DNA from: Lysinibacillus fusiformis
Lineage (GTDB): Bacteria; Bacillota; Bacilli; Bacillales_A; Planococcaceae
DNA: 64,000 nt
Assembly (NCBI RefSeq): GCF_002845985.1
Contig: NZ_PDFK01000004.1
Location: forward strand, 124,001 to 188,000
Reading direction: 5' to 3'
Below the pieces are notes generated by a model, which had not been told where the DNA came from, made no database searches, and worked only from the letters and a program-made list of their open reading frames with translations. How positions within the stretch are numbered: position 1 is the stretch's first letter; every line of letters begins with the position of its first letter. Position numbers and translations under genes: made by a program. This document shows, one piece after another, positions 34,479 to 44,539 of the stretch.

Positions 34479-35828
34479 ATGATGACGAAGAATCAAACCA
34501 ATGAACGTGAACAATTAGAAATGTTAACGATTGATCAATTAGTTCCCAACGATCATTTAGTGCGAAAACTAGAGGCTGCTATTGATTTTTCATTTATCTA
34601 TCCTTTAGTAGAAAATCTTTATTCACCTAATGGGCGTCCAAGTATTGATCCTGTCGTTCTCTTCAAAATGACGTTTATTCAATATGTTTTTGGCATTCGC
34701 TCCATGCGTCAAACGATCAAAGAAATTGAAACGAATATGGCGTATCGTTGGTTTTTAGGATTTGGCTTCCATACAGAAGTCCCGCATTTCTCTACCTTCG
34801 GTAAAAATTATGTCCGTCGCTTTCAAGACACCGATATATTTGAACAGATATTCTATCGTATTTTAAAAGAGATTATGCATCAAGGACTCCTCCATGCAGA
34901 CCATTTATTTATCGATTCTACGCATGTGAAAGCGAGTGCGAATAAACGGAAGTATGATAAAAAGGTCGTGCGAAAAGAAACACGGGCTTATGAAGAGAAG
35001 CTTCAATTAGAGTTAAATATGGATCGTGAAGAACACGGAAAAAAGCCCTTTCCCCCGGAGAAATTTGAAAAGGAAGAATGGAAAGAAATAAAGGAAAGCA
35101 CGACAGATCCTGAAAGTGGCTATTACGTGAAGGATGAACGTACGAAACAGTTTGCGTATTCTTTCCATGCAGCCACAGACGAAAAAGGCTTTGTCTTAGG
35201 TGCCATTGTGACTCCGGGAAATGTGCACGATAGCCATGTATTACAGCCACTTGTGGAAAGGGTCATTCAAAATGTTCAAAAACCAATCGCTGTTGCGGCA
35301 GATGCAGCCTATAAAACACCAGCGATTACGAACTTTTTGTTAGAGAATCAAATGTTGCCTGTTCTTCCGTATACACGTCCTAAAACGAAAGATGGATTCT
35401 TCCGAAAGCACGAGTATACATATGACGAGCACTATAATTGTTATCTTTGCCCACAAGGGCAGATATTGAAGTATGCGACAACGACGAAGGAAGGATATCG
35501 CCAATATAAATCGAATCCTTTGATTTGTGCGAAGTGTCCAAGCCTTTCCCAATGTACAGAAAGTAAGCATCATCAAAAACTCATTCAACGCCATATTTGG
35601 GAGTCGTATGTGGAGGAAGCTGAACATTTACGCCATTCCTATGACATCAAACAAATTTATGCAAAGCGTAAAGAAACGATTGAGCGTGTCTTTGCCGATG
35701 CAAAAGAAAAGCATGGTATGCGATGGACAACCTTAAGAGGTCTAAAAAAATTGTCCATGCAGGCGATGCTTACTTTTGCTGCCATGAATTTGAAGAAACT
35801 GGCTACTTGGACGTGGCAAGTAGCTTAA
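34479..35828 (+). CDS. IS1182-family DDE transposase
   Basis: A 449-aa intact transposase. The N-domain is typical (RPSIDPVVLFKMTFIQYVFGIRSMRQT, VPHFSTFGKN). DDE residues lie in LFIDSTHVKASANKRK, VAADAAYKTPAI and ERVFADAKEKHGMRWTTLRG. A cysteine cluster between the last two (YLCPQG, CAKCPSLSQC) is also typical of the family. TTTTGAGGTGATC precedes the ATG. Confidence 0.88.
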   Translation: MMTKNQTNEREQLEMLTIDQLVPNDHLVRKLEAAIDFSFIYPLVENLYSPNGRPSIDPVVLFKMTFIQYVFGIRSMRQTIKEIETNMAYRWFLGFGFHTEVPHFSTFGKNYVRRFQDTDIFEQIFYRILKEIMHQGLLHADHLFIDSTHVKASANKRKYDKKVVRKETRAYEEKLQLELNMDREEHGKKPFPPEKFEKEEWKEIKESTTDPESGYYVKDERTKQFAYSFHAATDEKGFVLGAIVTPGNVHDSHVLQPLVERVIQNVQKPIAVAADAAYKTPAITNFLLENQMLPVLPYTRPKTKDGFFRKHEYTYDEHYNCYLCPQGQILKYATTTKEGYRQYKSNPLICAKCPSLSQCTESKHHQKLIQRHIWESYVEEAEHLRHSYDIKQIYAKRKETIERVFADAKEKHGMRWTTLRGLKKLSMQAMLTFAAMNLKKLATWTWQVA

Positions 35829-35914
35829 GAGAGCAACTAAGCTCGAAGAGTATGTTGAATTTGGTAGTATATTACCAAATGTTAAAAATAAAATAGGAAG
35901 AAAAATGACAAAAA

Positions 35915-35945
35915 CCATCGAGAGTGAACTTCTCGATGGGCTTTT
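35915..35945 (+). terminator. Terminator at the right end of the IS1182 element
   Basis: A stem with arms CCATCGAGA and TCTCGATGG is followed by GCTTTTG, downstream of the transposase. Confidence 0.65.
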
Positions 35946-35958
35946 GTCTACAGTCTCA

Positions 35959-35983
35959 GCCACTCCTTTTGATAGGAGTGGCG
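35959..35983 (-). terminator. Terminator hairpin, copy 3 of three
   Basis: The same 25-base hairpin as copies 1 and 2. It lies 9 bases after the stop of the chemoreceptor gene ending at 35992, so it probably ends that minus-strand gene. Confidence 0.65.
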
Positions 35984-35991
35984 TTTGTGCT

Positions 35992-37953
35992 TTAATATTT
36001 AAATTGACTAATCAGTTGCTTTAATTCATCCGCCATATGTGCGAGTGCTTGTGCCGAGGCATTGATTTCTTCCATTGAGGCTAATTGTTCCTCTGTTGAT
36101 GCCGCTACATCCTCGGATGCAGAAGCATTGCCTTTTGCAGAGAATGCCAAATCTTCTGTTACGGCTGCCACCTCTTGAACACCTGCTGACATTTGCTCAG
36201 AGGCTGAAGAGACTTCCTCCATTTTAGGTGTAATTTCATTCATGCTTGCCATAATGACTTGGAATTTTGCAATGGCTTCATCCGAAATATGCAAACCACT
36301 TTGCACATCCTCCGTTACCTTCGCCATAATACTGACAGATTGCTCCGTCTCTTGCTGAATACCTCGAATAAGCTCAAATATTTGTTTGGCCGATTCTTGT
36401 GATTGTTCTGCTAACTTGCGAACCTCATCTGCCACAACGGCAAACCCTTTCCCATGCTCACCTGCTCTTGCCGCCTCAATAGCTGCATTTAATGCAAGTA
36501 AGTTCGTTTGATCGGCAATGCTCGTAATGACATCTAAGATGGACGTAATTTGCTGAGATCGTTCATGCAAGGTTTGGATTTTCGCATTGGAATCTGCTAC
36601 AGATAAATGAATGGATTGCATTTGATCCTTCGTATTCTGCACAGCTTGTCCACCCTCATCTGCTTGTGATGTTGCATGCTGCGAAAGGTCTGTCACAGCA
36701 GAGGATATTTCGGCAATATGCAAAATAGCTGTTGAAAGCTCATGCAGTGATTCTGCATTTTTATTGGCACTGATCGTTTGCGAATCAGCACTTGAGGCAA
36801 CATCCTGAATAGAAATCGCCACTTTTTCCGTTGCAATGCTTGTTTGATTCGCGTTGGCTGTTAGCTCCTCTGCTGACGAAGCCACTTCCTCTGCATTTTG
36901 CTCAATTTTTTGAATAAGTGTCCGTAAGCTTTCTTGCATATCATTAAAGGCTTGTCCTAATTGACCAATCTCATCCTTCGACGTAACCGTCACCGTTTCT
37001 GTCAAATCGCCTTTACTGATCGTCACAGCACTATCCTTTAAAGCTTTAATTGGCTTTAACACAGCCCTCATAACAAAATAAAAGACAATCGTACTAATAA
37101 CAATAGCCGCAATCAGCACTAAAATCGTATGGTATAAAATTTTAGATGCCGATTCATCAATTTCTTTGGCAAAAATGGTCCCTGTGATTTTCCAATCAGT
37201 CAGTTCATTTGTTGTATAGAACAGGATTCGGTTATCACCGTCAAAGACATATTTATAGGTACCAGAAGGATTTTCGTACATTTGATCGAGGAAGCTTTCT
37301 TTTAGTTTTCCTCCAGCTTCAAGCGTAGGATGTGAGATAACCATATTTTCTTCACCAAAAATAGAAGGATAACCATTTTTCCCGATTCGAATGGAATCTG
37401 CAATTTTTTGAAGGTCTGTCAGTTTAATATCAATAGCCACAACCCCAGCATGATCCTTAATCTGTTTGGCAACTGTCACAACCATATCGCCAGTTCCTGC
37501 ATCTTTATAAGGATTTGTGATTAACGTTTCTCCTTTGAGGGCTGTTGCCTCTTTATACCAATCTCGATCTAGTGGATTATAGTCTGCATCATTTAATTTT
37601 GGCTCTTGTGTAAAGGAGCCATCGTTCATGCCAATATAAATACTTAGCACATCTGGATTTAGCTCTACATACTGATGCAAATTCGTCTCAATAGAGGCTT
37701 GGGATTGCTGATATTTTCCTGCATCTAATTCACTGCTAAATACATTGATATCATCCATTTTTTCGCTAATGGTTTTATCAATAAGCTTATTTAAAATGCC
37801 CACACTTTCATTGGCACTAAATAATATTTCTTCTTCTATTGAGTCTTTTGCAGATAAATAAGATAAACTCCCAACAGAAATGACAGGAATTAGTAATACT
37901 AGCGCAAATAAAGTATAAAGCTTGCCCTTAAAACTGCTAAATAGTTTCTTCAT
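35992..37953 (-). CDS. Methyl-accepting chemotaxis protein with dCache-like sensor
   Basis: A 653-aa chemoreceptor. Membrane helix 1 lies at about 11-31, an outer Cache-type sensor at about 35-275 ([42 protein letters not shown]), helix 2 at about 280-302, HAMP to about 355, then the signalling domain with the hairpin tip [19 protein letters not shown] and [12 protein letters not shown]. dCache domains usually bind amino acids or organic acids directly. Single gene; the shared 25-base hairpin follows it. Confidence 0.88.
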   Translation of the reverse strand: MKKLFSSFKGKLYTLFALVLLIPVISVGSLSYLSAKDSIEEEILFSANESVGILNKLIDKTISEKMDDINVFSSELDAGKYQQSQASIETNLHQYVELNPDVLSIYIGMNDGSFTQEPKLNDADYNPLDRDWYKEATALKGETLITNPYKDAGTGDMVVTVAKQIKDHAGVVAIDIKLTDLQKIADSIRIGKNGYPSIFGEENMVISHPTLEAGGKLKESFLDQMYENPSGTYKYVFDGDNRILFYTTNELTDWKITGTIFAKEIDESASKILYHTILVLIAAIVISTIVFYFVMRAVLKPIKALKDSAVTISKGDLTETVTVTSKDEIGQLGQAFNDMQESLRTLIQKIEQNAEEVASSAEELTANANQTSIATEKVAISIQDVASSADSQTISANKNAESLHELSTAILHIAEISSAVTDLSQHATSQADEGGQAVQNTKDQMQSIHLSVADSNAKIQTLHERSQQITSILDVITSIADQTNLLALNAAIEAARAGEHGKGFAVVADEVRKLAEQSQESAKQIFELIRGIQQETEQSVSIMAKVTEDVQSGLHISDEAIAKFQVIMASMNEITPKMEEVSSASEQMSAGVQEVAAVTEDLAFSAKGNASASEDVAASTEEQLASMEEINASAQALAHMADELKQLISQFKY

Positions 37954-38120
37954 ATATCAATCTCCTTTTGATTCTTGTCGTGAAAAAATAGCAAGCTATT
38001 TTCCACAGTATTTCCCTCTCTTTATCTGCTTCACATTTCTCCCAAAGCTTTTATCGGATGAAATATTATTTTTCAAACATATTTTTGAATTTCTTATTAT
38101 TCAGGCTTTGCAGACAACTA

Positions 38121-38146
38121 GAAAACCCCTGTAAATATACAGAGGT
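38121..38146 (-). terminator. Intrinsic terminator of the second chemoreceptor gene
   Basis: On the minus strand ACCTCTGTA and TTACAGGGG(T) pair with one G-U and are followed by TTTTC, just after the stop at 38156. Confidence 0.65.
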
Positions 38147-38155
38147 AGTGTTTCG

Positions 38156-39835
38156 TTAGTATTTAAATGACTGTATAGACTCTTGCAAATCTATCGCCAT
38201 TTTCGCTAGATGTGTAGAGGAAGCTGCTACCTCCTCCATTGCTGCATTTTGTTCTTCTGAAGAGGCTGCAACACTTTGTACATGGCGACTCGATTTCATT
38301 GAGACTTCACTAATATAATCAATTTCTTTGACTAACTTTTCTACATCCTGATGAATAGTCCGAATGGCTGTTGTCACTATCTCAGTTTGTGCTTGTACAT
38401 CATTAATGGCATCATCAATCTGTATAAAATTATCTCTTGCCACATTGACCTTTTCACGTCCTACATGGACCGAATCATTGCTATTGACCATATCCTCTTC
38501 AATGACTCTCGTGCTATCGGTAATTTGTGCCACTACTTTTTCAATGTCCCCTGCTGCAAGATTGGACTCATCTGCTAGCTTACGTACTTCCTCTGCAACA
38601 ACCGCAAAGCCTTTGCCATGTTCGCCGCTTCTTGCCGCTTCAATTGAGGCATTGATTGCCAGTAAATTGGTTTGTGTCGCAATACTTTTAATGACATTCA
38701 CGGCTTTTACAATCGCCGCTGTATTGTCATCTAAATCTTGCACACGGGTATTTAACTCGCTTGTATTGGCAGAAATTTCATTCATTTGTTCCGTCACATC
38801 ATGCACAGAAGAACGCCCTATACTCGCCATATTTTTCGTTTCGACGGTTGCATGATTCACGTTATGGATACTTGTAGAAATTTCATTCATTTTCTTTAAA
38901 ATATGAGCTGATAAATTCCGTACATCGCTTGTTAAAGTGTCCTGCTGGTCAATTCCTTGTGCAATATCGTGAATAGATGCCGTCACCACTTCTGTCGCCT
39001 GTGTAACCTCCATGCTACTAGCCGTCAGTTGTTCTGATGTGGCTGCAACTTGTTCGGAGGAGTTGCCTACTTGTTTCATCATCTGTCGAAGCTTTTGTGA
39101 CATACTATTAAAGGATTCGGCTAAATGGGCGAATTCATCCTTGGTTTTAAATTGTAAATGCGTGTGCAAATTCCCTTCAGAGAATTTATCCATTTCTATT
39201 ACTGTTTGCTGAATGTTTTTAGCGATTCGTCTCCCAAATACTGTGGCAATGATGATACTAACAATCAAAGAAATAACGGCTAGTATTGTAATTTCTACCC
39301 CGCTTCTTTCCCCTTCTTGCTTGGTTGCTTCAATATGAGCTTGCATCTCTTCCTGTTGAGCCGTTGCCATCGTCTTGCCAAAGACAACTAACTTCAGAGA
39401 ACCTTCACCTAAAATTGGCAATGCTTGCTGTTGGGCTTGTTGATGATCTCCTCGTTGATAAAGTGGCACTATCTGCCCATCTATCGCCTTTTCCCAATCG
39501 GCTAGTTGCTGTAAAAACTGCTCAAACTCTTCATTGCTATCGCCTTTTTCTTGGAGACGATTAATCGACGTATGTAAGGTCTCGCGGATTTCATGGTGGT
39601 TGTTAAGCATTTCTTCCTTGCCATATAATATATACCCACGAATAGCTGCATTTGCTCGAACTGTTTGGAACGAGATATCTTGATATAAATGAATAAATTC
39701 TGTCTTGTCTTCAATTTCTGCTAGAGTCTGATTATTATGATTCAAGTAGTATAATGCAATACCTGAAATAAGCAGTAGGAAGACGAGTACAATGCCAAAA
39801 GCAATTTGTAGTTTTCGTTCCACAGTTAGTCTCAT
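38156..39835 (-). CDS. Methyl-accepting chemotaxis protein with four-helix-bundle sensor
   Basis: A 559-aa chemoreceptor. Helix 1 is at about 10-29, then a helical outer domain of about 150 residues of the 4HB_MCP kind ([20 protein letters not shown]), helix 2 at about 178-200, HAMP, and a signalling domain with [19 protein letters not shown] and [12 protein letters not shown]. It shares the tip with the receptor next door but has a different sensor, so the two detect different stimuli. The ATG is followed by a basic N-terminus ([13 protein letters not shown]). Confidence 0.88.
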   Translation of the reverse strand: MRLTVERKLQIAFGIVLVFLLLISGIALYYLNHNNQTLAEIEDKTEFIHLYQDISFQTVRANAAIRGYILYGKEEMLNNHHEIRETLHTSINRLQEKGDSNEEFEQFLQQLADWEKAIDGQIVPLYQRGDHQQAQQQALPILGEGSLKLVVFGKTMATAQQEEMQAHIEATKQEGERSGVEITILAVISLIVSIIIATVFGRRIAKNIQQTVIEMDKFSEGNLHTHLQFKTKDEFAHLAESFNSMSQKLRQMMKQVGNSSEQVAATSEQLTASSMEVTQATEVVTASIHDIAQGIDQQDTLTSDVRNLSAHILKKMNEISTSIHNVNHATVETKNMASIGRSSVHDVTEQMNEISANTSELNTRVQDLDDNTAAIVKAVNVIKSIATQTNLLAINASIEAARSGEHGKGFAVVAEEVRKLADESNLAAGDIEKVVAQITDSTRVIEEDMVNSNDSVHVGREKVNVARDNFIQIDDAINDVQAQTEIVTTAIRTIHQDVEKLVKEIDYISEVSMKSSRHVQSVAASSEEQNAAMEEVAASSTHLAKMAIDLQESIQSFKY

Positions 39836-39990
39836 ATGATTCCCTCAATTCTACTATAATCATATTGAGTATAGCCTACCTAAACCTATTAACCTATATA
39901 ATATGTATCTATCCTCATAAATTATCGCTAAAATTTAACAAAAATAAGAACTCCACGCTCAATCTATTGACAATAATATCCACTATATCG

Positions 39991-40824
39991 CTAGTTTAAA
40001 TAGGTAGAAAGCATTTGGAAACCGTAGAGGTAAACCCAAAAGAGAGGGAGCAACAGAACCATTTTAAGAAAAAGCCCTCTTTTTTCAACATATTCTCGAA
40101 TGCCTGAAGTAAGCATAATAGCACTTAGTAACAATAAGCTATGCTGAGCCCCATAGATCTGCAAAGAAAATGTAATAACGAATGGCAAGGCGGCTGGAAA
40201 AATAAAATCTGCTAACGGTCTCTTGCTCTTCGCTTTGTTTAAATATATGGGAGGAGCCGTTTCTTTTTCTATCGATTTAGCCCCTGTAAGTTTCTTTGCT
40301 AGCATAAAGGCTAGACTGAAAAATATAATTGTATACACAATAAATAATAGAAACGGCATTCTACTTTCTTCATTCAACAAATGAAAATAATCCACCATAT
40401 CTTGTGCCTTTAGTTCATAATACTGCATCGTTTTCTGATCCATTAGGAATAATCGTTCATCCTTGCTAATCACCTTCACGGCCATTTCCTTGCCATTATA
40501 AAGACGTATATATAAGTCGCTTACCGTAGTAGCATTAGCTGGTCGACTAACCGGATTTTTTGGGGACTGTAATGCTTGTTGGAGATGTTCCTTGTCTTTC
40601 ACCTCATAACGGTTGATGTAGAACACTTGCTTTAATGGATACAAATATTGCTCCTTGCTATCACTTCCAGACAAATACCAAGCCTCTTGAATTGTTTGAA
40701 ATTCACTATGATGCAGGGATACTAGCTCCTCTCGCTGCCTTTCATTGTAACTGAAAAGTAGAAGTGTACTTATACTAAGAATAATGCCTAGTAACAGTGT
40801 ATAAATATGGCCTCCCTTGTGCAT
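39991..40824 (-). CDS. Membrane protein of unknown function
   Basis: A 277-aa protein: one N-terminal helix (about 7-25), an outer domain of about 130 residues (YIRLYNGKEMAVKVISKDERLF), then about four helices from residue 158 to the end. No family recognised. The divergent CHAT-like gene starts about 100 bases away, and the two promoters share that spacer. Confidence 0.6.
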   Translation of the reverse strand: MHKGGHIYTLLLGIILSISTLLLFSYNERQREELVSLHHSEFQTIQEAWYLSGSDSKEQYLYPLKQVFYINRYEVKDKEHLQQALQSPKNPVSRPANATTVSDLYIRLYNGKEMAVKVISKDERLFLMDQKTMQYYELKAQDMVDYFHLLNEESRMPFLLFIVYTIIFFSLAFMLAKKLTGAKSIEKETAPPIYLNKAKSKRPLADFIFPAALPFVITFSLQIYGAQHSLLLLSAIMLTSGIREYVEKRGLFLKMVLLLPLFWVYLYGFQMLSTYLN

Positions 40825-40927
40825 CCCTACGCCTCCTTTACAGACTTTTATATATAGTAATTATTGTAATATACGGTTTACACTCCCAATAAGTTTCATC
40901 TATACTAATAATAGAGGTGAAGCAAAT

Positions 40928-41482
40928 ATGAGTAAACCAGCATTATACGTACATTTAGTCATTGGACCTGATTGTGATTTCGAATCCATGGCCATCAGAG
41001 CGGCACTAGAATCCTTTGATGCACGGGTGACAATTCATTTAATCGGAAGACCAAATGACTTGATTGATGTCTTGTCTGGAGAGGATCTGCCAAGCAAAAT
41101 GGACTATCTTATTTTAAACTTCCACGGTAATGAGGGACGCTTTTGTTTACCCGAGTTAGGCGAAGATGTATATGAAGACAATGAACCTAAAAGTATCTAC
41201 TTTGAACGACAGGATGTCCTATCCTATTGTCAGCTACAGGATGTCAAGGTGATAGCAGCTGGCTGTACATTAGGCTGGCAACAGCTAGCGACAGCCTTTT
41301 TAGAAAGTGGCTGTCACTCCTATTTAGCACCCGATGATTATATAGAAGGTAACGCGAATCTCATGTTTCTTATTCGCTTTTTCTATGAGATCATCACGAA
41401 TCAAAGAAATCAGCAGGAAGCATTCGAACTCGCCCAAGCTATTGATGCAGAAACGGCCATGTACAAGCTATATTTAACATAA
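40928..41482 (+). CDS. Small protein with CHAT/caspase-like His-Cys pattern
   Basis: A 184-aa cytoplasmic protein. The ATG at 40928 follows AGAGGTGAAG. The layout resembles CHAT/caspase-fold peptidases: YLILNFHGNEGRF supplies a His, VKVIAAGCTLGWQQLATAFLE supplies a Cys after a hydrophobic strand, followed by ESGCHSYLAPDDY and a helix ending FLIRFFYEIITN, much like the 'A.C.tG....La..fl.aGa.....' pattern. It is close to the minimal size of that fold and has no partner domain. Fold assignment is by eye; activity is unproved. Confidence 0.5.
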   Translation: MSKPALYVHLVIGPDCDFESMAIRAALESFDARVTIHLIGRPNDLIDVLSGEDLPSKMDYLILNFHGNEGRFCLPELGEDVYEDNEPKSIYFERQDVLSYCQLQDVKVIAAGCTLGWQQLATAFLESGCHSYLAPDDYIEGNANLMFLIRFFYEIITNQRNQQEAFELAQAIDAETAMYKLYLT

Positions 41483-41518
41483 AAAGATCGTAGCACATGT
41501 TATTGGCTACGATCTTTC
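41483..41518. terminator. Bidirectional terminator
   Basis: Arms AAAGATCGTAGC and GCTACGATCTTT lie between two converging genes, with A- and T-rich flanks on both sides. Confidence 0.8.
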
Positions 41519-41522
41519 TTTA

Positions 41523-42059
41523 TTAACGTTGCTGTTTATCTAGCATGGATTCTGTAAAAGCCTGTGACTGTCCTTTTGGAATACTAAGCGTTTGCCAAGC
41601 AGAGCCCTTAACTTGTTTCGCAATATAAATAATTTGACCGACATGCTGTGCATAATGCGCCATCTGTCTTTCAATGGCATCAATGACTGCTAGCTGCTCT
41701 CCTCTAATTGTGACATATCGCTGCAAATCAGATTCTGTTAAACTCGCTAAGGCGTCTAAAAACACTTGCCAACCCTTTTCCCAAGCTACGAGCATGGCCT
41801 CTTTCGTGTGAAGACTATCCATAAACTCATCATCTCGATTACGCGTAGACTTCTCACCATCCGTCGTTAAAAAATCTGTCCAGCGTGAAATCATATTGCC
41901 ACTAACATGCTTCACAATAACTGCGATACTATTGGATTCCTCATTATACGCCCAATGTAACTGTGCCTCTTCTAATTGGGCAAGCGCCTTATCCCCTTGC
42001 TCTTTCACATTGTTAAATCTTTTTTGAACAACTTGTAAATAAGTGTGTGCGATTGTCAT
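41523..42059 (-). CDS. DUF1572 / DinB-like protein
   Basis: A 178-aa four-helix-bundle protein of the DUF1572/DinB type. Putative metal-binding His residues lie in AVIVKHVSGNM and QMAHYAQHVGQIIY. Such proteins are often stress-induced or act in thiol transfer, but the role of this one is unknown. Of two in-frame ATG codons I prefer 42059, since GAGGGG touches the upstream one. Confidence 0.78.
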   Translation of the reverse strand: MTIAHTYLQVVQKRFNNVKEQGDKALAQLEEAQLHWAYNEESNSIAVIVKHVSGNMISRWTDFLTTDGEKSTRNRDDEFMDSLHTKEAMLVAWEKGWQVFLDALASLTESDLQRYVTIRGEQLAVIDAIERQMAHYAQHVGQIIYIAKQVKGSAWQTLSIPKGQSQAFTESMLDKQQR

Positions 42060-42127
42060 GATTGTACCCATCCCCTCTTTTCTATCATTCTATAATAGTT
42101 CAAAGGGATTGTCTCATCTGTGCTTTA

Positions 42128-43015
42128 CTAATCGCCAAGAATAAACGCTCTTACGATGGTCGCCATTTTTTCTTGGACTTCTTGTGGGTCGCCATCTAAT
42201 TGATAACCAATATGATAGACATAGCCGTTATAGTACGTATAAAATTCATTGGCATTTGTAGTCATTTGAAAGATGCGCTTATCTGTTTCATCGTAATTAT
42301 AGTAAATGTAAACAAAACCTCGATCTGGTGTCATCTCCCGATAATATAAAGGATTCATAAAATTTAAACCTACATTTGAAACTTTAATCCCTAAAGTTTC
42401 CTCAATATCTTTCGATTTAATATATGTTGATAAGGGATTACGATTTACATTTGTCACTGAGAAATTAATGTATTGTAGATCCCTGCCAGTGGAGGATTTT
42501 TCTTTATAGCTAAATTGAAATTGCGTTTGTTGACTGCCATCATCCATTTTGGATGATACCGCATAGACCTCCTGAATATTTGGTTGAAATGGCAACTCTT
42601 CCGGTGTAGTAAGATGAACGACATTGCCCAGTGAGGTTGCTACTGATTGCATAGCCACGAAACCCTGAAGTGGTGCATAATATTTGATATTTTTTGCCTG
42701 ACTTAAAAAATTGGCTAGCGGGAAAAACTGACTGTATGTTGTATCTGTTCCTTCCACTTCTGTTTGAAACAAATCCGTAAAAGGAGGTTTTTCTTCTTCA
42801 TTCATTACCTGTGTCGTCAGTTGATTAGACGGTTTGGCTGCTTGCCAGGCAATGAAAAATAAAATAGAGCATGTCATCATGATGGTAACTGCACGATACG
42901 TCCACTTTGGTTTGGACGGATAAGGCTCTTGCTGAATTTGTTGGCGAACCTTATGTATGATTGCTTCTTTATGTGCTGAAACATCTTGTAACGCCTGCAT
43001 TGTATGCTTATCCAT
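42128..43015 (-). CDS. Membrane-anchored anti-sigma-like protein
   Basis: A 295-aa protein with a cytoplasmic N-terminus of about 45 residues, one membrane helix (RAVTIMMTCSILFFIAWQA), and a large outer domain of about 230 residues (VSNVGLNFMNPLYYREM, FYTYYNGYVYHIGYQLDG). The gene overlaps the ECF sigma stop by 8 bases (ATGGATAA) and has GGGAGG upstream, the usual arrangement for a sigma factor and its anti-sigma. No zinc-binding HxxxCxxC motif is present. The stimulus is unknown. Confidence 0.7.
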   Translation of the reverse strand: MDKHTMQALQDVSAHKEAIIHKVRQQIQQEPYPSKPKWTYRAVTIMMTCSILFFIAWQAAKPSNQLTTQVMNEEEKPPFTDLFQTEVEGTDTTYSQFFPLANFLSQAKNIKYYAPLQGFVAMQSVATSLGNVVHLTTPEELPFQPNIQEVYAVSSKMDDGSQQTQFQFSYKEKSSTGRDLQYINFSVTNVNRNPLSTYIKSKDIEETLGIKVSNVGLNFMNPLYYREMTPDRGFVYIYYNYDETDKRIFQMTTNANEFYTYYNGYVYHIGYQLDGDPQEVQEKMATIVRAFILGD

Positions 43016-43523
43016 GGAAAAGTACCTCCCATTCAATATGTTGCAAATCTATTTTTAATAGCTCCTTCCCCTTCTTTAAACGAGATTTCACAGTACCTTC
43101 AGGAATTGTAAGTAATTCCGCAATCTCTTTAATCGTCATCTCCTCTAAATAAAAATAAACGATTGCTTCGCGTTGCTTGATTGGTAAGCGTAAAATCGCT
43201 TCATCTAGTAAGGCTTGCTCATCTTGACGAATCAGTGTGTCCTGTAAGACCATTTTTTGCTTTGTAAAAAATCTATGCTGCAATGTAATTTTTCTGTATG
43301 CCCAGCTTTTTAAGTAATCCTTACATTTATTGATTGTCATGCGGGCAAGATATGCTTTCATCTCCCCTCTCTCTTCATAATCCTTTTGATGATAAAATTT
43401 AATAAATACGTCCTGCACAATATCTTCGGCTATTTGTAAATCCTTCGTATAGTAATAAGCAATTCGAAACATTTGCTCCGTATGTATAGCCATTAGCTGC
43501 TCTAATTTTTCGTTATCTGACAT
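43008..43523 (-). CDS. ECF RNA polymerase sigma factor
   Basis: A 171-aa sigma-70 family protein with region 2 (YYYTKDLQIAEDIVQDVFIKF) and region 4 (LPIKQREAIVYFYLEEMTIKEIAELL, then PEGTVKSRLKKGKELL). The ATG at 43523 follows AAGGAGGG. It is coupled to the anti-sigma-like gene downstream. The target regulon is unknown; I found no clear autoregulatory ECF promoter upstream. Confidence 0.88.
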   Translation of the reverse strand: MSDNEKLEQLMAIHTEQMFRIAYYYTKDLQIAEDIVQDVFIKFYHQKDYEERGEMKAYLARMTINKCKDYLKSWAYRKITLQHRFFTKQKMVLQDTLIRQDEQALLDEAILRLPIKQREAIVYFYLEEMTIKEIAELLTIPEGTVKSRLKKGKELLKIDLQHIEWEVLFHG

Positions 43524-43594
43524 GTGATTTCCCTCCTTCCACACTATAAACGATTCCCAACCAGAAAAAGATTATTTTTCCAGCTTAAAATGAC

Positions 43595-43628
43595 ATAAAA
43601 AAACCGCCTCTAAAATTCGAGACGGTTT
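43595..43628 (-). terminator. Intrinsic terminator of the Sco gene
   Basis: Arms AAACCGTCTC and GAGGCGGTTT pair on the minus strand and are followed by a T-run, directly after the Sco stop. Confidence 0.8.
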
Positions 43629-43637
43629 ATTGCTTCT

Positions 43638-44246
43638 TTATAAATTTTCATCAATATATGTTTCGATATCGGAAGCTATCGTATCAATTGGTACATCTTC
43701 AATATTTTCAGCAAAGCCATTATACATTTTGACCATTACACCATCTTTGTCCACTAAGAAAAATTGATTGCCATGAATGACTTGGTCACTGTTAGGGTCG
43801 TTTTTCACTAATATCTTTGTATTTTTCACTGCAAACTGTTCAATATATTTTTGTGAATAGCCTGTCAGAAGATTCCACTTAGATTCATCTGGCACATTGT
43901 ATTTACTGATATAATTAGCTAACACTTCTGGTTTATCAACGTCTGGATCTACTGAAAAGGCAACGATGTGATAATCCTCTACTCCTTTTTTCTGGAGCTT
44001 TTCCTGCACTTGTGCCATGTTCAATGACATCGGCGGGCAAATCGATATACAGTTCGTGAAAATATACATGCCGATCCAAGGCTTACCTTTTAAACTTTCG
44101 AGCGAAACGGTTTCACCACGTTGATTAATATGTTCAAAATCGGGTATTTCGAGGCTGTAGTCTGCTTTAAATTTTGAATTTCCACATGCGCCAAGCACAG
44201 ATGCACAGGCTAAAAGTAGAACTAGCCCTATTAACTTACGTTTCAT
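43638..44246 (-). CDS. ypmQ: Sco1/SenC-type copper chaperone lipoprotein
   Basis: A 202-aa lipoprotein with lipobox VLGAC (Cys 20). The copper-binding CxxxC is in FTNCISICPPM, with the third ligand His in VIHGNQFFLV. It is a thioredoxin-fold protein that helps load the CuA site of cytochrome c oxidase at the outer membrane face; the B. subtilis counterpart is YpmQ (BsSco). A few kb away lie the ccd genes for cytochrome c maturation, a related function. Confidence 0.85.
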   Translation of the reverse strand: MKRKLIGLVLLLACASVLGACGNSKFKADYSLEIPDFEHINQRGETVSLESLKGKPWIGMYIFTNCISICPPMSLNMAQVQEKLQKKGVEDYHIVAFSVDPDVDKPEVLANYISKYNVPDESKWNLLTGYSQKYIEQFAVKNTKILVKNDPNSDQVIHGNQFFLVDKDGVMVKMYNGFAENIEDVPIDTIASDIETYIDENL

Positions 44247-44350
44247 GTCAACACTCTCCCTAACCTACACTACCCTCATCCTACCGTAGGTTGTAAACGT
44301 TGACAAGAACTTCTACGTGACAGCTTTCGTACATCTTTGTGAAATAAATT

Positions 44351-44473
44351 TCATTTTAACGAAACGAGCGCCGCATGAATCGCATCAAGCTTTACTTCGA
44401 CACGGTGCAATAAATAAAATGACACTAAAATCGGAAAACCGATATCGGATATCATGTTCAGCCACGGTTCCAT
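44351..44473 (-). CDS. YvrJ-family small membrane protein
   Basis: A 40-aa protein below usual ORF cut-offs: it starts MEPWLNMISDIGFPILVSFY, continues with LLHRVEVKLDAIHAAL and stops at 44351. The single helix with 'GFPI.vsfyLLhRvE.kL' is the YvrJ family pattern. GGGGGAG precedes the ATG. It follows DUF1659 and DUF2922 genes on the same strand, a set that commonly occurs together in Bacillaceae. Function unknown. Confidence 0.75.
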   Translation of the reverse strand: MEPWLNMISDIGFPILVSFYLLHRVEVKLDAIHAALVSLK

Positions 44474-44498
44474 TTGTCTCCCCCTCTCTCCTACAGTA

Positions 44499-44536
44499 AA
44501 ACAGGTCTTTGCGGTTTCATTGCAAAGACCTGTTTT
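44499..44536 (-). terminator. Stem-loop after the DUF2922 gene
   Basis: Arms AAACAGGTCTTTGC and GCAAAGACCTGTTT form a perfect stem right after the DUF2922 stop. The T-run is short, so some read-through into the YvrJ gene is likely. Confidence 0.65.
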
Positions 44537-44539
44537 GAA

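Larger units (their letters stand above)
34215..35956 (+). mobile_element. IS1182-family insertion sequence, complete
   Basis: Bounded by perfect 14-bp inverted repeats AGACTGTAGACAAA (34215-34228) and its complement (35943-35956), 1742 bases. Inside the left end a hairpin with arms GACTGTAG and CTACAGTC plus T-run blocks read-in transcription; a terminator at 35915-35939 closes the right side. Identical 25-base hairpins lie just outside both ends. One intact transposase gene. Confidence 0.75.

Noticed and set aside
38364-38855. A 163-codon plus-strand frame, rich in Ser, Ala and Leu
   Set aside because: It is antisense to the signalling domain of a chemoreceptor; low-complexity composition is typical of the shadow of such helices.
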